From Methylobacterium sp. AMS5 (GTDB lineage: Bacteria > Pseudomonadota > Alphaproteobacteria > Rhizobiales > Beijerinckiaceae), in NCBI RefSeq assembly GCF_001542815.1, contig NZ_CP006992.1, forward strand, positions 5,027,501 to 5,091,500: a stretch of 64,000 bases of DNA, written 5' to 3'. Shown in pieces: positions 62,314 to 64,000 of the stretch. The stretch's first letter is position 1. Every line of letters starts with the position of its first letter. The notes beneath the pieces are model-generated. The model saw nothing but the letters and a program-made list of their open reading frames with translations, did no database searches and was not told the DNA's origin. The position numbers and the translations under genes were made by a program.

Positions 62314-64000
62314 ATGCAACTCAGCATGAGCACGCCGGAGCTTCAAGTCACGACGCACTTCTCCTTCCTGCGCGGCGCATCGAGCCCGGAGGAGCTGTTT
62401 TCCGCAGCGAGCTTGCTCGGCATCCCGGCTTTGGGCGTGACCGATCACGGCTCTCTTGCGGGGATGGTGCGGGCGCATCAGGCGGCGAAGGTCACGGGCG
62501 TGCGCCTCGTCGTCGGCTGCCGGCTCGACCTCGACGATCTGGCTTCGCCGCTGCTCGTCTATCCGACCGACCGGGCCGCCTACGGCCGGCTCTGCCGCCT
62601 GCTCAGCATCGGCAAAGCCAGGGGCGGCAAGGGCCGCTGCCGCCTGACATGGCGCGATCTCGACGTGTGGCAGGAGGGGTTTTTTGTGATCCTGCTTGCC
62701 GAACGGCCCGAGCCGACGCTGCTGGGCGACCTCGTCCAACTCAAAAAAACATTCGGAGCCCGCGCCTCCTGCGCGCTGACCCGCCGCTTCCGCCCCGACG
62801 ACGCCGACCGGCTCGACGCCGTGGCCGCCGCGGCGCGGGCGGCGCGGGTGCCCTGCGTCGCCACCGGCGACATCCTCTACCATGTGGTGGGCCGGCGCCG
62901 GCTTCAGGACGTGGTGACCTGCATCCGGCTCGGGCTCACCATCGACCGGGCGGGCTTCGCCAAGGAGCGCCACGCCGACCGCTACCTGAAAGCTCCGGCC
63001 GAGACCGCGCGCCTGTTCGCCCGCTTTCCCGAGGCGCGGGCGCGGGCGGGCGAGATCGCCTCCGCCTGCACCTTCTCGCTGGACGACCTCGCCTACACCT
63101 ACCCGACGGAAACCCGCGAGGACGGGCTCTCGCCGCAGGAGCGGCTGGAGATCCTGACCTGGGCCGGCGCCGCGACGCGCTATCCGGCCGGCGTGCCGGA
63201 GGCGGTGACGCGCCAGTTGCGCCACGAACTCGACCTGATCGGGCGGCTCGCCTACGCGCCCTACTTCCTGACGGTCGAATCCATCGTCGCTTTCGCCAAT
63301 CGTGAAAAGATCCTGTGCCAGGGGCGCGGCTCGGCGGCCAATTCCGCGGTCTGCTTCTGCCTCGGCATCACCTCGATCGACCCGATGCGGCAGAACCTGC
63401 TGTTCGAGCGCTTCGTCTCGGAGGCGCGCCGCGAGCCGCCCGACATCGACGTCGATTTCGAGCACGAGCGCCGCGAGGAGGTGATCCAGTGGATCTTCGC
63501 CACCTATGGCCGCCACCGCGCCGCCCTCACCGCCATCGTCAGCCGCTTCCGCTCCCGCGGGGCGCTGCGCGAGGTCGGCAAGGTGATGGGCCTGCCTGAG
63601 GACGTGACCGGCGCCCTCAACCGGATGACCTGGTCCTGGAGCAGCGAGGGCGTCGGCGAGCGCGAATTGCGCGAACTCAACCTCAACCCCGACGATCGGC
63701 GCCTGCGCCTGACGCTCGAGATCGCCCGCGAACTCATCGGCACGCCGCGCCACCTCTCCCAGCATCCCGGCGGCTTCGTCCTGACGCTGGACCGGCTCGA
63801 CGAACTGGTGCCGGTCGAGCCCGCGGCGATGATCGACCGTCAGGTCATCGAGTGGGACAAGGACGACATCGACGCCCTGAAGTTCATGAAGGTCGACGTG
63901 CTCGGGCTCGGCATGCTCGGCTGCCTGCGCCGCGCCTTCGACCTGTTGGCCGAGATCAAGCACGCGCCGCTCGATCTCGCCTCGATCCCTTCCGAAGATC
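62314..64000 (+). CDS. dnaE2: Error-prone DNA polymerase DnaE2 (ImuC), partial
   Basis: The N-terminal 562 residues of a C-family polymerase that runs off the right edge. The PHP domain opens with [20 protein letters not shown] and [17 protein letters not shown]; the polymerase core begins with [20 protein letters not shown] and [18 protein letters not shown], holding the catalytic Asp pair. It performs the actual lesion bypass in damage-induced mutagenesis. ATG 62314 and 62326 are both possible starts; neither is ideally spaced from GGGAG. Confidence 0.92.
   Translation, partial: MQLSMSTPELQVTTHFSFLRGASSPEELFSAASLLGIPALGVTDHGSLAGMVRAHQAAKVTGVRLVVGCRLDLDDLASPLLVYPTDRAAYGRLCRLLSIGKARGGKGRCRLTWRDLDVWQEGFFVILLAERPEPTLLGDLVQLKKTFGARASCALTRRFRPDDADRLDAVAAAARAARVPCVATGDILYHVVGRRRLQDVVTCIRLGLTIDRAGFAKERHADRYLKAPAETARLFARFPEARARAGEIASACTFSLDDLAYTYPTETREDGLSPQERLEILTWAGAATRYPAGVPEAVTRQLRHELDLIGRLAYAPYFLTVESIVAFANREKILCQGRGSAANSAVCFCLGITSIDPMRQNLLFERFVSEARREPPDIDVDFEHERREEVIQWIFATYGRHRAALTAIVSRFRSRGALREVGKVMGLPEDVTGALNRMTWSWSSEGVGERELRELNLNPDDRRLRLTLEIARELIGTPRHLSQHPGGFVLTLDRLDELVPVEPAAMIDRQVIEWDKDDIDALKFMKVDVLGLGMLGCLRRAFDLLAEIKHAPLDLASIPSED

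Overview
The window is high-GC, densely packed alphaproteobacterial chromosome. It most likely comes from the Methylobacterium/Methylorubrum group of the Hyphomicrobiales. Pointers are the AcpXL-type very-long-chain fatty acid genes, HWE and HisKA_2 histidine kinases, an alphaproteobacterial LexA box (GTTC-N7-GTTC) in front of an imuAB-dnaE2 cassette, a PQQ dehydrogenase-like protein, a ROSE-type thermosensor on a small heat-shock gene, and palindromic intergenic repeats of the kind common in this order. No rRNA, canonical tRNA, insertion sequence, prophage or CRISPR array was seen. Species assignment is inference.

Layout. 0-10 kb: an RND efflux adaptor, a PQQ dehydrogenase-like beta-propeller, a GAF-HisKA_2 kinase, and a Tat-exported two-subunit molybdenum hydroxylase (IorAB type). 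10-22 kb: small unknown proteins, a large divergent PEP carboxylase homologue, a tightly coupled run of exported/oxidoreductase/cupin genes, a Tat-exported Gfo/Idh/MocA oxidoreductase, a DUF1127 gene divergent from a LysR regulator, and a zinc-type quinone oxidoreductase. 22-36 kb: a large PAS/GAF HWE hybrid kinase; the acpXL-fabZ-fabF2-fabF1-fabG operon for the very-long-chain acyl group of lipid A; a broken GGDEF gene; an AI-2E-family permease; a Kdo hydroxylase; and hsp20 with a ROSE-like leader. 36-44 kb: an alpha/beta hydrolase, an AT-rich leader, a metzincin-RTX protein with three C-terminal repeats, HisN, a long AI-2E permease, and an XRE-pxpA pair.

44.1-48.4 kb is the most unusual part. 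A 1.2-kb stretch without protein genes holds at least five tandem structured RNAs, immediately upstream of and co-directional with a Ro60/Rsr (TROVE-vWA) gene and an RtcB RNA ligase gene. Each RNA is closed by a terminal helix with a conserved bulge (5' strand GCGGGCCGA, 3' strand CATGMCCGC). Its far end is a tRNA mimic read in permuted order: T-arm, an acceptor stem closed by a small loop, then usually a D-arm. The helices covary between copies. This is the architecture of bacterial Y RNAs (YrlA class) bound by Rsr, here multiplied into an array with a different tRNA mimic in each copy.

48-64 kb is mostly housekeeping: pncB, a stress-type flavin-binding protein, apbC/mrp, mobA, gyrA, an outer-membrane beta-barrel protein, coaD, two cyclophilins flanking a TonB/TolA-C-like protein that lacks a canonical start codon, a lone receiver protein, and the SOS mutagenesis operon imuA-imuB-dnaE2, which runs off the right edge.
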